From contig VXCM01000714.1 of NCBI GenBank assembly GCA_014773175.1, positions 132,353 through 196,352 on the forward strand: a stretch of 64,000 nt of DNA, in the 5' to 3' direction. Both the position numbers and the translations under genes were made by a program. Numbering within the stretch: position 1 is the first letter of the stretch; each line of letters starts with the position of its first letter. The notes below the pieces were generated by a model. The model saw only the letters and a program-made list of their open reading frames with translations, ran no database searches and had not been told where the DNA came from. The stretch comes from Lucifuga dentata (Eukaryota; Chordata; Actinopteri; Ophidiiformes; Bythitidae). Positions 47,443 through 58,442 of this stretch are shown here, in pieces.

Positions 47443-47879
47443 AGTTGCTCCCCATCTCAGCGTTCTGGAGTTGCAGCATTGAGGCTGATAAGAAAATGTT
47501 TATCCAGTTGAAGCCGGCTGCTGAAATGATTTGGAGTCCTCGTCATGGCCACGAGGGCATATCAAATGCACGGTGGAAAGCTGGATAGCTTGTACAGTGG
47601 CTAAGTGAGCTGAAATGCTTTGAAGCGCTCTCTTGTCGTGCCATTGAGTGATTTCTGTGTGAAAGGTGTGTGTGTGTGAGTGCGATGGCTTGGCTTTTTG
47701 ATCTATTGCAAGTATGAGATGGAGTGAATAGAGCAGGTTAGAGATTTTCATACATGTTCATGTGTGTATTTGTGCATATGTTCTTGCTTCCACGTCTGTG
47801 TGTGTTTGCTCAGAGAGGCCTCGTGGCGACCTCTGACCCCTGGCTGACACTCTCTGATGCACTCAATGTGTCCTTTCAG

Positions 47880-47957
47880 ATTCATGAACGGCTGCAGCAT
47901 TATGAAGAGAGCAAACCCGCGGCCGTCACTGACAACGCCAAAGCTCTGGCCCACGAT
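47880..47957 (+). CDS. mpp7: mpp7-like exon 3: end of L27N, start of L27C (residues 53-78)
   Basis: Acceptor GTGTCCTTTCAG, donor GAT then GTAAGT; 78 bases, phase 0 at both ends. It reads I-H-E-R-L-Q-H-Y-E-E-S-K-P-A-A-V-T-D-N-A-K-A-L-A-H-D. The K-I-H-E-x-L-x-Y-Y/H-E stretch across the previous splice is the last helix of L27N in MPP3 and MPP7. A-x-A-L-A-x-D opens L27C, the domain that recruits LIN7. The linker between the domains is the most divergent part of the coding sequence here, which hints at a duplicated teleost paralogue. No gap against MPP7 is needed. Confidence 0.93.
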
Positions 47958-48093
47958 GTAAGTCCATCTAGAGATCTCCTTTCACAAACACACAAATACA
48001 CACGCTACAGCAACGTACTGCTGCTACCATGACGAAAAAATCATGTCCGGTTTCTCTTTACAGCAACATTTTCTTGCTGTATTGAGATCTTTT

Positions 48094-48094
<1 letters not shown>

Positions 48095-48130
<36 letters not shown>

Positions 48131-48170
48131 CAATCAATCAATCAGTCAATCGATCAATCAATTGATCAAG
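48095..48170 (+). repeat. (TCAA)n microsatellite
   Basis: About 18 units with point changes, directly followed by GCTTTATTGTCAAACC, probably a retroposon 3' end read from the opposite strand. Confidence 0.8.
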
Positions 48171-48246
48171 CTTTATTGTCAAACCATCCATATACATGTA
48201 CACAGGTTGGGTGAAATGCTGTTTCTCTAAGACTTCCTGCTGCTAC

Positions 48247-48345
48247 ATTTAACATAGTGCACGTAGACAGGAAGTGCTGCATTTAGCATCGTGCACGTAG
48301 ACAGGAAGTGCTGCATTTAGCATCGTGCACGTAGACAGGAAGTGC
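48247..48345 (+). repeat. 34-bp tandem repeat, three units
   Basis: Units 48247-48280, 48281-48314 and 48315-48345 share CGTGCACGTAGACAGGAAGT; the last is incomplete. Confidence 0.85.
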
Positions 48346-49598
48346 AGTAGCAGGACAAAGAGCATAGACAGAGAATAGTGCTGAACACATTCACTAACTG
48401 AAATAAAAATCTGTGCAAAAAATTTGCAGTTCCATAACGTTCCATAAAGTCGGGTTGTGCATTTTGGCGCATGCAAAGAGTTTAAGGTTCAGATATAGTG
48501 CAGCTGCTGTCACAAGTGGAGGTGTGTGTGTGTGTGTGTCTGTGTATGTGTTTTTGTGTTTATGTGTGTGTCTGCATATGTGTGTTTTTATGTTTGAGTG
48601 CAAGAGATTGTGTGTTTTCATGTTTTTAATGAGAAATGTTCACGTCATAATGACGTATCACGTATCGCATTAAAATGCGAAACTTTTCTCGTTATGACAT
48701 CATCAGGTGATCTGTAGAGAGTAAAAAAAAAGTTTCATGTGTAATCCTTCGTGATGATTCAGACGTTGTAGATATATTTCTATCTACTGCGCTTAATACA
48801 GCAAAATCTTCCCTCATTCCCAGTGCGAAATAAAACTTAATGAAATCATCTTTTAACGAGAAAAGTTTCTTGATTTAACAAGATAATTATCAATCTCGTT
48901 ACAATGCCAAGATAATTTTTAATCTTGTTATAATGTAAAAACTTTTCTTGTTTCTTGTTTTCCCTCCCTTTGGTGTTAGTGAGGATCCTGACATTTGTTC
49001 CATCATGATTCATTGACATATTGAAAGGCATGCATACACGTGCATATCCCTCACACACACGCACACACGCACACACCTATGTAAACCCAAGAGCTGGCCT
49101 GGCGTGGTGACTGGAGAGGAAAAGCCTTTATGCTGGCGTGTGGTTTTGTTTGAAATCCAAAGCTCTGTTTATTGTAATCAAAGTGCCTCTGACTGTTCCA
49201 CCTCCTCTACAAACCCCACAGCTATACATCATCCTGATTAGTACTGAGTCAAGTCAGAGACCAGAGAAAGACGGCCGAAGTTCTTACAGTCGTTTGGTAA
49301 AGACCAAGAAAGAAAAGAGTCCAGAGTGTCCTAAGTCTGTCACGAAAGAAACGTCACGTCATCTTTTTTTCCCCCCTGACCAAGTTTCGTTTTGTTTACT
49401 GGCGCTTTCCAGCCTGGAAGGTTCAGTCATAAATGCAGGTGACGTCATTCATTCATTCAAACCCTTCAATCAAACCAGAACAACCACATGAATCTGTAGA
49501 GACGATATCTGCAGTCAGAAGTTTCATTTTTCTGTGTTCTACCTCCTAGAGAAAGGAAAGGAACAACACTAACCAACTAAGAAAAGAATTGAATTCCA

Positions 49599-50142
49599 TT
49601 AAAGGCCATACCAGTGATTTTTGCATGTTTGAGCCCAATATATACAACCTGCATACACTGACAGCCATTTCCTAAAATATACCACTACAAACAAATATAC
49701 CATTTCTAGCTTCCAGACTGCCAATGGGTTCAGTTCATTCAGTATGCTATTAAAATCAACTTGAAATAGTTAATCCTTCACAGCGAATACAATGTCTGTT
49801 ACCAAAACCAAACTAACTTTATTTAACAATCCAACACAGAGCTGCAAGACAGTGTATGTCTCCGCCAGGGAATATAGTCCCAGGAGAAGACAGCTTTTAC
49901 TGAAAAATTAAAAATGACCGTCCCTTCTACATTTGGACACACATGTTAGCAGGTGAAACATTGAATTTTAAGGTGGATGTATCACCTGAACATTTGATTT
50001 GAAAGATTAAGGGATTTGGTACAATAATAAGAAACCTAAAATACGGTTTTATGTTTTAGAAATTGATTGTCAGTAACGTGATTTGTATGCAGGTAGTATT
50101 TATTGGGCTCAAACATGCAAAATCACCAGTATGGTCCTTTAA
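49599..50142 (-). mobile_element. TTAA-family B copy, reverse
   Basis: 544 bp, from TTAAAGGCCATACCAGTG to ACCAGTATGGTCCTTTAA. CGCCAGGGAATATAGTCCC is intact. Confidence 0.85.
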
Positions 50143-50404
50143 ATACAAACTGCCAGGTGAGGCTGAGCAGGATTGCTTCTGTTTGACTTAGTCTTTGCCC
50201 GTTTCGTGGCAGGACGCCACATTTAATGAGAGATCCCCAAATATCAGCTGTGACNCCCCTTACAGATTTTACTTTTCAGTCTTTTGTCAAATTACAAACC
50301 TTCAAATTTATGCTTCTCCATAAATGCTCTGCAAAGCGTCTCCCTGGGATTATCCGGTAACGGGGATAAAGCCCAGAGATGGTGTATCAAAGTGTCCCTC
50401 CCAT

Positions 50405-50574
50405 NNNNNNNNNNNNNNNNNNNNNNNNNNNNNNNNNNNNNNNNNNNNNNNNNNNNNNNNNNNNNNNNNNNNNNNNNNNNNNNNNNNNNNNNNNNNNNNN
50501 NNNNNNNNNNNNNNNNNNNNNNNNNNNNNNNNNNNNNNNNNNNNNNNNNNNNNNNNNNNNNNNNNNNNNNNNNN
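50405..50574. other. 170-base run of N (sequence gap)
   Basis: Unknown bases, followed by a T-rich tract. The true gap size is unknown. Confidence 1.
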
Positions 50575-50821
50575 TTTTTTTTTTGTTTTTTTTTTTTAAT
50601 GAAGCTACTGAAGTGGTCGGTGGATTATTGAAATGCAGGAGGAGAGATCTGCAGTTGGATGAAATTCATGTCAGGTTTGGGTTTCAGGTAATGGAGGTTT
50701 AATTTATTGCCTAACATGAAGTGACGCTTCACCTCCTGTCTGCCCCGGCTGCACCGTCTAGCACCACACAGCAGGTGACCAACTCCAAACCGCCAACGCC
50801 ACCCGAAGAAGGTTACTGTAT

Positions 50822-51330
50822 TAGATTAGATTAGATTAGATGAGGCACTTTATTAATCCCTGTAAAGGGAAATTGCGGTAGCCACCCATGCAACACATAA
50901 GAGAAAAACATATACAATCTGAGAACTACAGCAAGTACAGTTGAATAGTTAAAATATAAATGACGCCTTCATACAATACTTAAAAAAATACATACATAAA
51001 AAATACATATATAAAAATACATATACATACATTACATATACATATTGTATTATTAAAAAACTTTCTAGCAGCAGGCAGAAATGATCTTCTCAGTCTCTAC
51101 ATGGAACATCTGGGCATAATTAGCTGATTACTAAAAGTACTTCTGAGTTCATTAAAAACTGTAAAAAGGGGATGACTGTCTTTCTGCATTATAGAACTCA
51201 AATTTTCCTTCTTCTGGCTTCCAGAATAGTTATATAAGAATAATAGTTGTTGTTTTTTAATTAATAATAGAATAGTTTCTAAAGGATCAATGACCAGCAA
51301 TAACCCAGCCTAATACATACAGAGATGTGT
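50822..51330 (-). mobile_element. 3' end of a non-LTR retrotransposon (LINE)
   Basis: On the minus strand a decayed reading frame ends in H-P-L-F-x-x-F-N-E-L-R-S-T-F, then R-L-R-R-S-F-L-P-A-A-R-K-F-F-N after a one-base frame change near 51108. R-x-R-R-S-F-L-P-A-A is the usual tail of one group of fish LINE ORF2 proteins. A 3' UTR with CAATTTCCCTTTACAGGGAT then runs to a tail of (ATCTA)n, seen on the + strand as TTAGA repeats at 50822-50841. Confidence 0.65.
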
Positions 51331-51624
51331 TGGTGCCAGAGAAGTAAAAATACTTCGAGTACTTAAGTATCTGTACTTTACTTTTTTGACAGACTTTTTA
51401 CTTTACTCCACTATGTTTCTGATGCTTTTACTTTGTTATTTTTTTCAGTACATATTCGTTACGTACTACAGAATACAAAATTTTTCATATCTAGAGACAG
51501 CAAATTATAGCGAAAGTGTATTAAATTATCATTGGCTAAACTAATTACTCATTTGTTTTTTCACTTCAGAGTGAAAAAAAACTTGATGTAGAGACGATGT
51601 AAGTAAAGTGTCACATTTAAGTTG

Positions 51625-51752
51625 TTAAAGGACAATACCGGTGATTTTGCATGATTGAGCCCAATATATATACAGCATGCATACAGTACATGTTACATTA
51701 CTGACAGCCATTTCCCAAAATGTACTACAGGAATGGTAAATTTTTGATTTTT

Positions 51753-51786
<34 letters not shown>

Positions 51787-52028
51787 CACATTGGTTTCAG
51801 ACTAGCAAAATCAACTTGTAGAGTCTTGAAATGTGCTTGAGATAAATAATCCATCACAGGGTGTATTTTAATGCTTTGATTTTGAAAGATTAGGGGATTT
51901 GGCAAAATAACAGGAAAACTAAAATATGGTTTTATATTTTGGAAATTGGTTTGTCAGCAATGTAACACATATACAGGAACTATGTATTGGGCTTAAACAT
52001 GCAAAGGACCACTGATGTGGTCCTTTAA
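51625..52028 (-). mobile_element. TTAA-family B copy, reverse, core deleted
   Basis: TTAAAGGACAATACCGGTG to ATGTGGTCCTTTAA. It jumps from ATAAATAATCCATCACAGG to GTGTATTTTAATG, losing the GGGAATATAGTCCC core. A long T tract at 51742-51784 replaces the ACCTTCCAGACTGCC block. Confidence 0.75.
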
Positions 52029-52679
52029 ATATTGTCAGTTAAGTTAGAAATTTGATGTGATAGTGCTACATGCTCTCAAAACTATTGAGTTTAATGTTGA
52101 AATCCTTGCAAAACAAACTTACTTTCAATTCTTAAGTCAATTTATAATCAAAATAACACTTTTGATATTAAATGAAATTAAAAATGGCTCTTTAATTGCT
52201 TTTATTTAATTATTGTTTTTCTAATGGGTGAAACTTTACTTGTAAAAAAGTAATTTTTTAATGAGTTATTTCTACTTTTTTTCAAGTATGGCTTTCGGGT
52301 ACTTTATCCATCACTGGTAGGTGTGTGATCACTTACATACAGACTACACACACCCATTCATCACTCCACAAATACACATACACACATGTACACACACGCT
52401 GGTTCCCTCCAGCATTAATTAGTCTGAAGACCAAGCAGACACCTGTGTTAGTCTGTTGATCCATTCAGTCCTTATAAATTTTGTTGAGAGCTAAATATAA
52501 ACACGCCATCAATCTGCTGAATCATAATCATTTGTTTCAAACAATATCGATATATGCTAGAATATAGATCACATCAGCGTTTGGTGACGGCTCCTGTCCC
52601 CTCTAACCGCCTTTTCCTCCTCTGGCCAGCTTCCCAAAACCTTTATTCCTATCCACAGACCTGCTGTTACATTACAAGA

Positions 52680-52691
52680 CCACTAGGTGTC
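52680..52691 (+). promoter_or_regulatory. Weak CTCF-like core
   Basis: CCACTAGGTGTC has one mismatch to CCASYAGRKGGC and no upstream TGCAGT motif. Confidence 0.2.
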
Positions 52692-52916
52692 ACCAGAGAG
52701 CACTGGTCTCCACTCTGCAGCTGACTATAGCTTTTAAGTAGAAGAGACTCAGATACTCAGATTCTGTCAGGTGGTTCTTCTGTCTTCTCCTGTAGCTCCA
52801 CTATCTTACAGATGATTAGGGACCGTCAGAATTTATCCTTTAGACTCCAGTTCTAACTTTTTTCTCAGTGTCATTCAGTGTCATGTTGGTTTCCAGGGGT
52901 TTTTGTTTAAAGGACC

Positions 52917-53499
52917 ATACCAGCCATTTTGCATGTTTGAGCCTAATATATTCAGTTTTCATACATGTTACGTTACTGACAATCATTTCCCAAAGCATAC
53001 TACTGGAACGGTGAATTAAAAATGTTTTTCCTACCTTCTAGACCGCCACTGGTTTCAGTTCATTCTGGTACGCTATTAAAATGAACTTGTTGATACTTGA
53101 AACGTTCTTGGGATAGGTAATCCATCATCACCAACAAGACGTGTATTCAGGGTTTTTTTTCAAAGTTTCATAATTTTAGCGTTTAAACGCAATAAAAAGT
53201 GCAGAATAAATATATGTCTCAACCGGGGAATATAGTCCCAAAAGAAGACCTGCCTTTATTGAAAAATTTAAAGGACCGTGACTTCATAAGGTTGAATAAC
53301 TATTAGCAGGAGAAACATGGATTTTTAAGGTGGGTGTATCGCTTGAACATTTGATTTTGAAAGATTAAGAGATTTTGCAAAATATCAGGAAAGCTGAAAT
53401 ACAGTTTTATCCTTTGGGAAATGATTGTCAGTAATGTAACATGTATGAAAATTGAATATATTAAGCTCAAACATGCAAAATGGTTGGAATGGTCCTTTA
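52917..53499 (-). mobile_element. TTAA-family A copy, reverse
   Basis: 583 bp, from TTAAAGGACCATACCAGCC to TTGGAATGGTCCTTTAT. Its right TTAA (now TTAT) is shared with the start of the next B copy. Confidence 0.9.
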
Positions 53500-54068
53500 T
53501 AGGATAATAATAGGGTAATTTTGCATGTTTGAGTCCCAATAAATATGACAGCATACATTTACTGCAAACCATTTTCCAAAATATAAAACCCTATTTTAGT
53601 TTTTGGGTTGGTTTACCAAATCCCCTAATCTTTCAAAAATCAGATGTTCAGGTGATACACACACTTTAAAATTCAGTGTTTCACCTGCTAAGAGGTACAT
53701 CTGTTTGTACAAAGCACGGTCATTTTAATTTCTTGTTAAAAGCTGTCTTCTCCTGGGACTATATCCCCTGGCGGAGATACATTTTCTTCCATGAAGCTCC
53801 ATGTTGGACCAGCTAAACTGAATTACTCAAAAAAAATAAGACCTTAATAGACGTGCTGTTCACTGTGATGGATTATGTGTCTCAACATTTCAAGCCTCTA
53901 CAAGTTGATTTTAATAGCGTAGTGGAATGAAGTGAGTCACTAGCTGCCTGGAAGGTAAGAAAAAATAAATCTAAAAATGTCCCGCTCCAGTAGTTTGTTT
54001 AGGAAAATGATCGGTAGTATGCAGGTTATTTGGTTCAAACATGAAAAAACACCGGTTTGCTCCTTTAA
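53498..54068 (+). mobile_element. TTAA-family B copy
   Basis: Begins ATAGGATAATAATAGGG, a decayed TTAAAGGACAATACCGG, and ends CCGGTTTGCTCCTTTAA. Core TCCTGGGACTATATCCCCTGG. Confidence 0.8.
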
Positions 54069-55106
54069 ATTACTGTGTGCATTGGACATTATATACTGTA
54101 CCTTTATACTTTTAAACGTTTGCCTTTGAGCAAACTAGCATGTCATGTAAATTGACATCTAAAAAAAAGTAAATTTATTCCTTATAGTCCTCTGGTGTTT
54201 AATGGATCAATTCCTCAATAAATCAAAACAAAGTGTAATTAATATGAGAGATGCAGGATGTGGCGTTATTAATAAAAGGTCAGTTTGGTGTATCGGTGAG
54301 CCACGCGCCCGTCTGAAATGAGAAGCGAGCCCGTAGTGTCCGGGGTCGAGGGAGAGCTTAAACTGATGCAGGGATCAGACTAATGTAAACACAGGAGAGC
54401 TTCACGAATGATATACATCCAGTCTCAGAGCAGACGCCATGTTTTTTTTTTTTTTTTTTTNTTTTTTTTTTTTTTTTTTGGTCCCCTCCTTTACTTTCTG
54501 CGAAGGCCTGAGGATGGAAAATGTGATTCTCCAATGACGGAGCGAAGGTGGAGAGCGGAGCGCTGTTGTCAAACACGCTTCATTTTTCCCCTCGGCGTGA
54601 GTTATGGGTCACGGTGCTTTGATAGGACACGGAGAGGGACTGGAAATTTAAAGCCCCGCGTCTCTCTTTCCCTCCCTCTCGGCTGTAAACGGCTCGACGT
54701 GCAGATGATGAACGCTGCATCGGAGTAGGAGATGTTCCCTTGATAAGACCTTGACCCCGACTCCTCTACAAATCTACCTTCATCTCCTCCTCGCCTCATC
54801 CCTCACTGTCTGTTTTTCTTGTCTTTCTCCTCGCCTGTCTCTTTTCTCTTCCCTTTCCTTTAGAATTCTCTGCCTCGTTTTCTACCTTTCCTCCTCTCTT
54901 CCTCTCCTTCTCTTCACTTGATAAAGTGAAACGTAGGGTTGAGAGGGTTTAGCTGGAGCGAATTTAGCTGCTGTGGCTATTTGTTAGTGTGGCTTTTCTC
55001 CCCTGGGGAGGGTCAAAACTGGGGGAGAAGTGTGCGCTCCTGTCGTTGGGTAAAGTGACGCTGCATCCTCCCCAACACCGTTCTGACCCCGATGACCCCC
55101 TGACGT

Positions 55107-55237
55107 TTACCCCTCCTTCACCTTTCTGTCCTTTTTCCTGCAACACAGGGTTAGTCAAACAAACAGGAGGTNTTTACCCCTCCTTCACCTTTCTGTCCTT
55201 TTTCCTGCAACACAGGGTTAGTCAAACAAACAGGAGG
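55107..55237. repeat. 65-bp exact duplication around an N (assembly join)
   Basis: 55107-55171 equals 55173-55237 with N 55172 between. Confidence 0.9.
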
Positions 55238-55259
55238 TTTTTCCAAAGTCATGTCATAT

Positions 55260-55300
55260 TTAAAGGAGCATACCGTGAACTTTGTAGCCTGGGATGGTAT
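55260..55300. mobile_element. TTAA-family terminal fragment
   Basis: TTTAAAGGAGCATACCGTGAACTTTG resembles a B left end for about 26 bases and then stops. Confidence 0.4.
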
Positions 55301-55884
55301 TTATAAAGCCAATTAGTCTTGAACAGGGGTACTCAAATACAAATCTTAAAGGTCCACAAAAACTTTTTTCAATAAAACGAAGGTCAGTCAAGCCAGGGTC
55401 GGATTCGGATCCTACTTTTTTTTACCAGGAATGTAAAGTGTTGAGCGGTGAGGTGGGGGTGGGGGGTGCTGACGAAACTACCTGCCTGTCAACTTTCAAT
55501 GAGCCCAACGCCATGCCAACCCATCGCTGTCATGGAGGTGATGGAATGCTGAATGTGATTGGACCAGAGCAGGGTAGACATTCTCACACAGACGGTGAAG
55601 CAGTTGGACATTCGGTTTTGCTTTCTCCGCTGCTTGCAGAGGAGAAAACAGAGAATTTTGACTCATTTTGTCACAGAGATGTCTCTCAGTTAATACAAAT
55701 AATACATATGCAAAGCAGAATTTGCTCAGAGTCTGGAGACAGTTGTGGTTCGGTCCAGATCTAGACCAGAGTCCAGACTTTGAGGATGACTGGTCTTGAA
55801 CGTATCAAAATTCAGATTTTTTTGTTATTATTTATAAGAATAAGGAAATTAACAAGAAATATCAGGCATGTATGTTTGTAATTG

Positions 55885-56474
55885 TTAAAGGATCATACCG
55901 GCAATCGCACATATTTTAGCCCAATATATACAATCCACATACACGTTACGTTAATGTTACGATAACTGTTTCCCAAAATATGCTACTGCAGCATTCAAAT
56001 TTCAAATTCTTCCAGTTCAAATTTCTTCAAATTTCAAATTTTAGAATCTTTTTTCCTACCTTCCAGACCGCCATTGGTTTCAGTTCATTCTGGTACGCTA
56101 TTAAAATCAACTTGTTGATACTTGAAACGCACTGGAGATGCATATTCCATCACAGCAAACATGACGTCTACTAGTCTTCTTTGCTGAAGTAATTTTATTT
56201 AACGAGTCTAACATGAAACTGCATAGCAGACAATGTATGCCTCCACCAGGAAATATAGTCCCAGGAGAAGACGGCTTTTACCTAGATATTAAAACCAAAG
56301 TGCCTCTAAAATTGTGCAAAAGTGTTAGAAGCTGAAACATTGAATTTTAAGGTGTGTGTATCACCTGAACATTTGATTTTGAAAGATTAAAGGAATTGAA
56401 AAAATCACAGAAATATGGTTTTATGTTTTGGAAATTGGTTGTCAGTAATGTAAAATATTGGTATGGTCCTTTAA
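55885..56474 (-). mobile_element. TTAA-family B copy, reverse
   Basis: 590 bp, from TTAAAGGATCATACCGGC to TTGGTATGGTCCTTTAA. It has a small local duplication of TTCAAATTTCAAATT at 55994-56040. Core CACCAGGAAATATAGTCCC; GCCATTGGTTTCAGTTC intact. Confidence 0.85.
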
Positions 56475-56563
56475 GTCAAAGTTTCTGACCATCTTAAGAG
56501 TATTTCTAAAAGGTTTTACACAAACAACGATCCATGTGTCTCCATAGGATTGTTAATAACGAA

Positions 56564-56612
56564 CTTAAAGGACAATATTTATGGTTTTGCATATTTGAGC
56601 CCATGAAATGTA
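56564..56612. mobile_element. TTAA-family terminal fragment
   Basis: TTAAAGGACAATATTTATGG then TTTTGCATATTTGAGCCC: a B left end only, cut off by the retroposon-like sequence that follows. Confidence 0.6.
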
Positions 56613-56639
56613 AAAGCGGCTTTTACAGCACCACCAGCT

Positions 56640-56805
56640 GGTCAATCGGTATAATTTCACCTCGAAAATTTAATCACTTCTTCCTCTTGACTTTATCTAT
56701 CTGCCTCCCAAATTTCACCCAAATCTATCCATAACTTTTTGAATTATTCTGCTAACAAACAAACAAATGCTGATGATCGCATAACCTCCTTGGCGGAGAG
56801 AATAA
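56640..56805 (+). mobile_element. Common fish LINE-type 3' end (RTE-like)
   Basis: TTTCACCCAAATCTATCCAT, AACTTTTTGAATTATTCTGC, AACAAACAAACAAA and the terminal CATAACCTCCTTGGCGGAGA form a sequence seen at many fish loci, which I associate with RTE-type LINE 3' ends. The assignment is from memory. Confidence 0.45.
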
Positions 56806-57477
56806 ATGTGCATGTGTGTGTTTATGACTTGATCTATTGCTGTTAGCTCTCCCCTACACCTACACACACACACACATACATACACACACAGAGACTTATG
56901 CTGTCCCACTCCTGTGTTTTATGTGTGATTGATACAAGCCATTGATTCCAGTTCGGCCTGTGATGCTCCTAGAGGATCGTCCATAAATCTGGGTAAAAAG
57001 AGGAGCATGGCCGAGGCTTTAGTCACCCCACTCACAGCTACCAGACATTCATCATCCACGTATTCCATCACTCAGACGCTCTTACGACTCCCCTTCTTTT
57101 TTTCAGGGGAAAATGGACTGTTTTCTTTTGTTCCCGGTCACATCGCTGACTGTTTCTTTGAAAAATGAACCTAATCAATGAGCAAATTGCTGAGAGGAGA
57201 GGTGGAAACAAGGTGCATGAGGAAGAAATTCTCTCCGCAGACCCCCCGCCTGCCTAAACGCATCCACTTTAATATGGTGTCACCTTTCAGAGGGCCATCT
57301 GAAAGTAACAGACCACCAGTAACCCCAAGAAAAAAAAAAGTGCTTTTTACACTTGAGCTTTTTCAGGTTTTCGCCGCTTGCTGGTTCCAATATGTTTGAC
57401 GAGATTTTTTTAACGGCGTGTTGCAAAATCTTCATCTTCACAAGTTTTTTTTTTTTTTTTTNTTTTTTTTTTTTTTT

Positions 57478-57532
57478 TGAAAATTGAATATATTAGGCTC
57501 AAACATGCAAAATAGACAGTATGGTCCTTTAA
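57478..57532 (+). mobile_element. TTAA-family A right end beside an N join
   Basis: GAAAATTGAATATATTAGGC...ACAGTATGGTCCTTTAA follows a T tract with N 57462, so the remaining part may have been lost in assembly. Confidence 0.7.
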
Positions 57533-57630
57533 GTCCTTAATTTAAGTTTACAGCTACGAGACCACAGCTGAAGGCCTCAAACTGAAGATGAGGTGCAATC
57601 CAACAATGCGCTGCAAGTTTGGCATCGTGT

Positions 57631-57631
<1 letters not shown>

Positions 57632-57675
<44 letters not shown>
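57632..57675 (+). repeat. (AC)22 microsatellite
   Basis: Pure AC run 146 bases before an mpp7 exon. Confidence 0.9.
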
Positions 57676-57677
<2 letters not shown>

Positions 57678-57820
57678 TGCACTCACGCATGCCACTGGAA
57701 AGTACCAAAGGTGCACCAGCGCTCCCTGGGACTGCATTTTCCCGTTCTTCGCGTTCTTTGCTGTGATTGGTGCAATCGGGGCTGAAAGTGTGAACGCTGT
57801 CTGTCTTTCTGTGTCTTTAG

Positions 57821-57901
57821 TTGTCTGAGGAGCTGCAAGGAAAATCAGAGAGTGGAGAAATCAGCGAGCTGCTCAGGCTGCTGCTCAGACCACACCTGAA
57901 G
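57821..57901 (+). CDS. mpp7: mpp7-like exon 4: L27C domain (residues 79-105)
   Basis: Acceptor TGTCTTTAG, donor AAG then GTACGT; 81 bases, phase 0 at both ends. It reads L-S-E-E-L-Q-G-K, then S-G-E-I-S-E-L-L-R-L-L-L-R-P-H-L-K. The L-x-E-E-L-Q...E-I-x-E-L-L-x-L-L...P pattern is the middle of L27C in MPP7 and MPP3, the helices that pair with LIN7. The next residues expected in the family (A-L-L-S-V-H-D-T-V-A-Q) would start exon 5, which I cannot find before base 64000. The protein in the window is therefore an N-terminal 105-residue piece of a MAGUK that is normally close to 580 residues. Confidence 0.93.
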
Positions 57902-58442
57902 GTACGTCTTCAGCCGTCACAGTATTTAGTCGGTGTAAAGGCCTGCAGCCTCACATTCTGTTTGTGCCACACACACACACACAATCTGGCTTCTGTTCTC
58001 ACTCACGTTGTTACACAAACAGAGGAGCTCGGCATTTGTCACTGGCTACTTGTCTTTAAGGACAATACCATTGATTTTGCATGTTTGAGCCCAATAAGAT
58101 GATAACCTGCATTAAGATTTAAGATACTTTATTGTCTCTCACATAGTAATAGAAATTTGAAATGGCTCAATCAAACATTATAAAACAGTAGGACAATAAA
58201 AATACCACAATAAAAAAAAAAGAAAAGTTATACATGATAATATTATTTATGTTATGTTACCCAAAACATACTACTGGAGTAGTTAAATGTTACAATTTAT
58301 TACAGTGGGTGTATAACCTGAAGGTTTGATTTTGAATGATTAGGGGATTTGGCAAAACAAGACGAAAAGTAAAATACGGTTTTATGGTTTTGAAAATGTT
58401 TGGCAATAATATAACATTTTTGTGGGTAGTATTTACCAGGCA

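Larger units (their letters stand above)
32867..47879 (+). other. mpp7: Intron 3 (15.0 kb)
   Basis: Phase 0 intron, donor GTACCA, acceptor TGTCCTTTCAG. Stretches without a recognised repeat or gene: 33574-34506, 35022-35885, 36638-37927, 38500-40165 (except a MADF-like fragment and a CTCF-like site), 40742-41110, 41684-42433, 42646-43336, 44369-45126 and 46420-47879. Confidence 0.85.
47958..57820 (+). other. mpp7: Intron 4 (9.9 kb, with an unsequenced gap)
   Basis: Phase 0 intron, donor GTAAGT, acceptor TCTGTGTCTTTAG. Stretches without a recognised repeat or gene: 48371-49598, 50143-50821 (with the N gap), 52029-52916, 54069-55884 (with N joins at 54461 and 55172) and 56806-57477. Confidence 0.85.

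Noticed and set aside
48247..48345. 34-bp direct repeats as a CRISPR-like array
   Set aside because: The units abut without spacers, and the genome is a vertebrate; it is an ordinary minisatellite.
52680..52691. A third CTCF site
   Set aside because: The core has a mismatch and no upstream motif; kept only as a weak feature.
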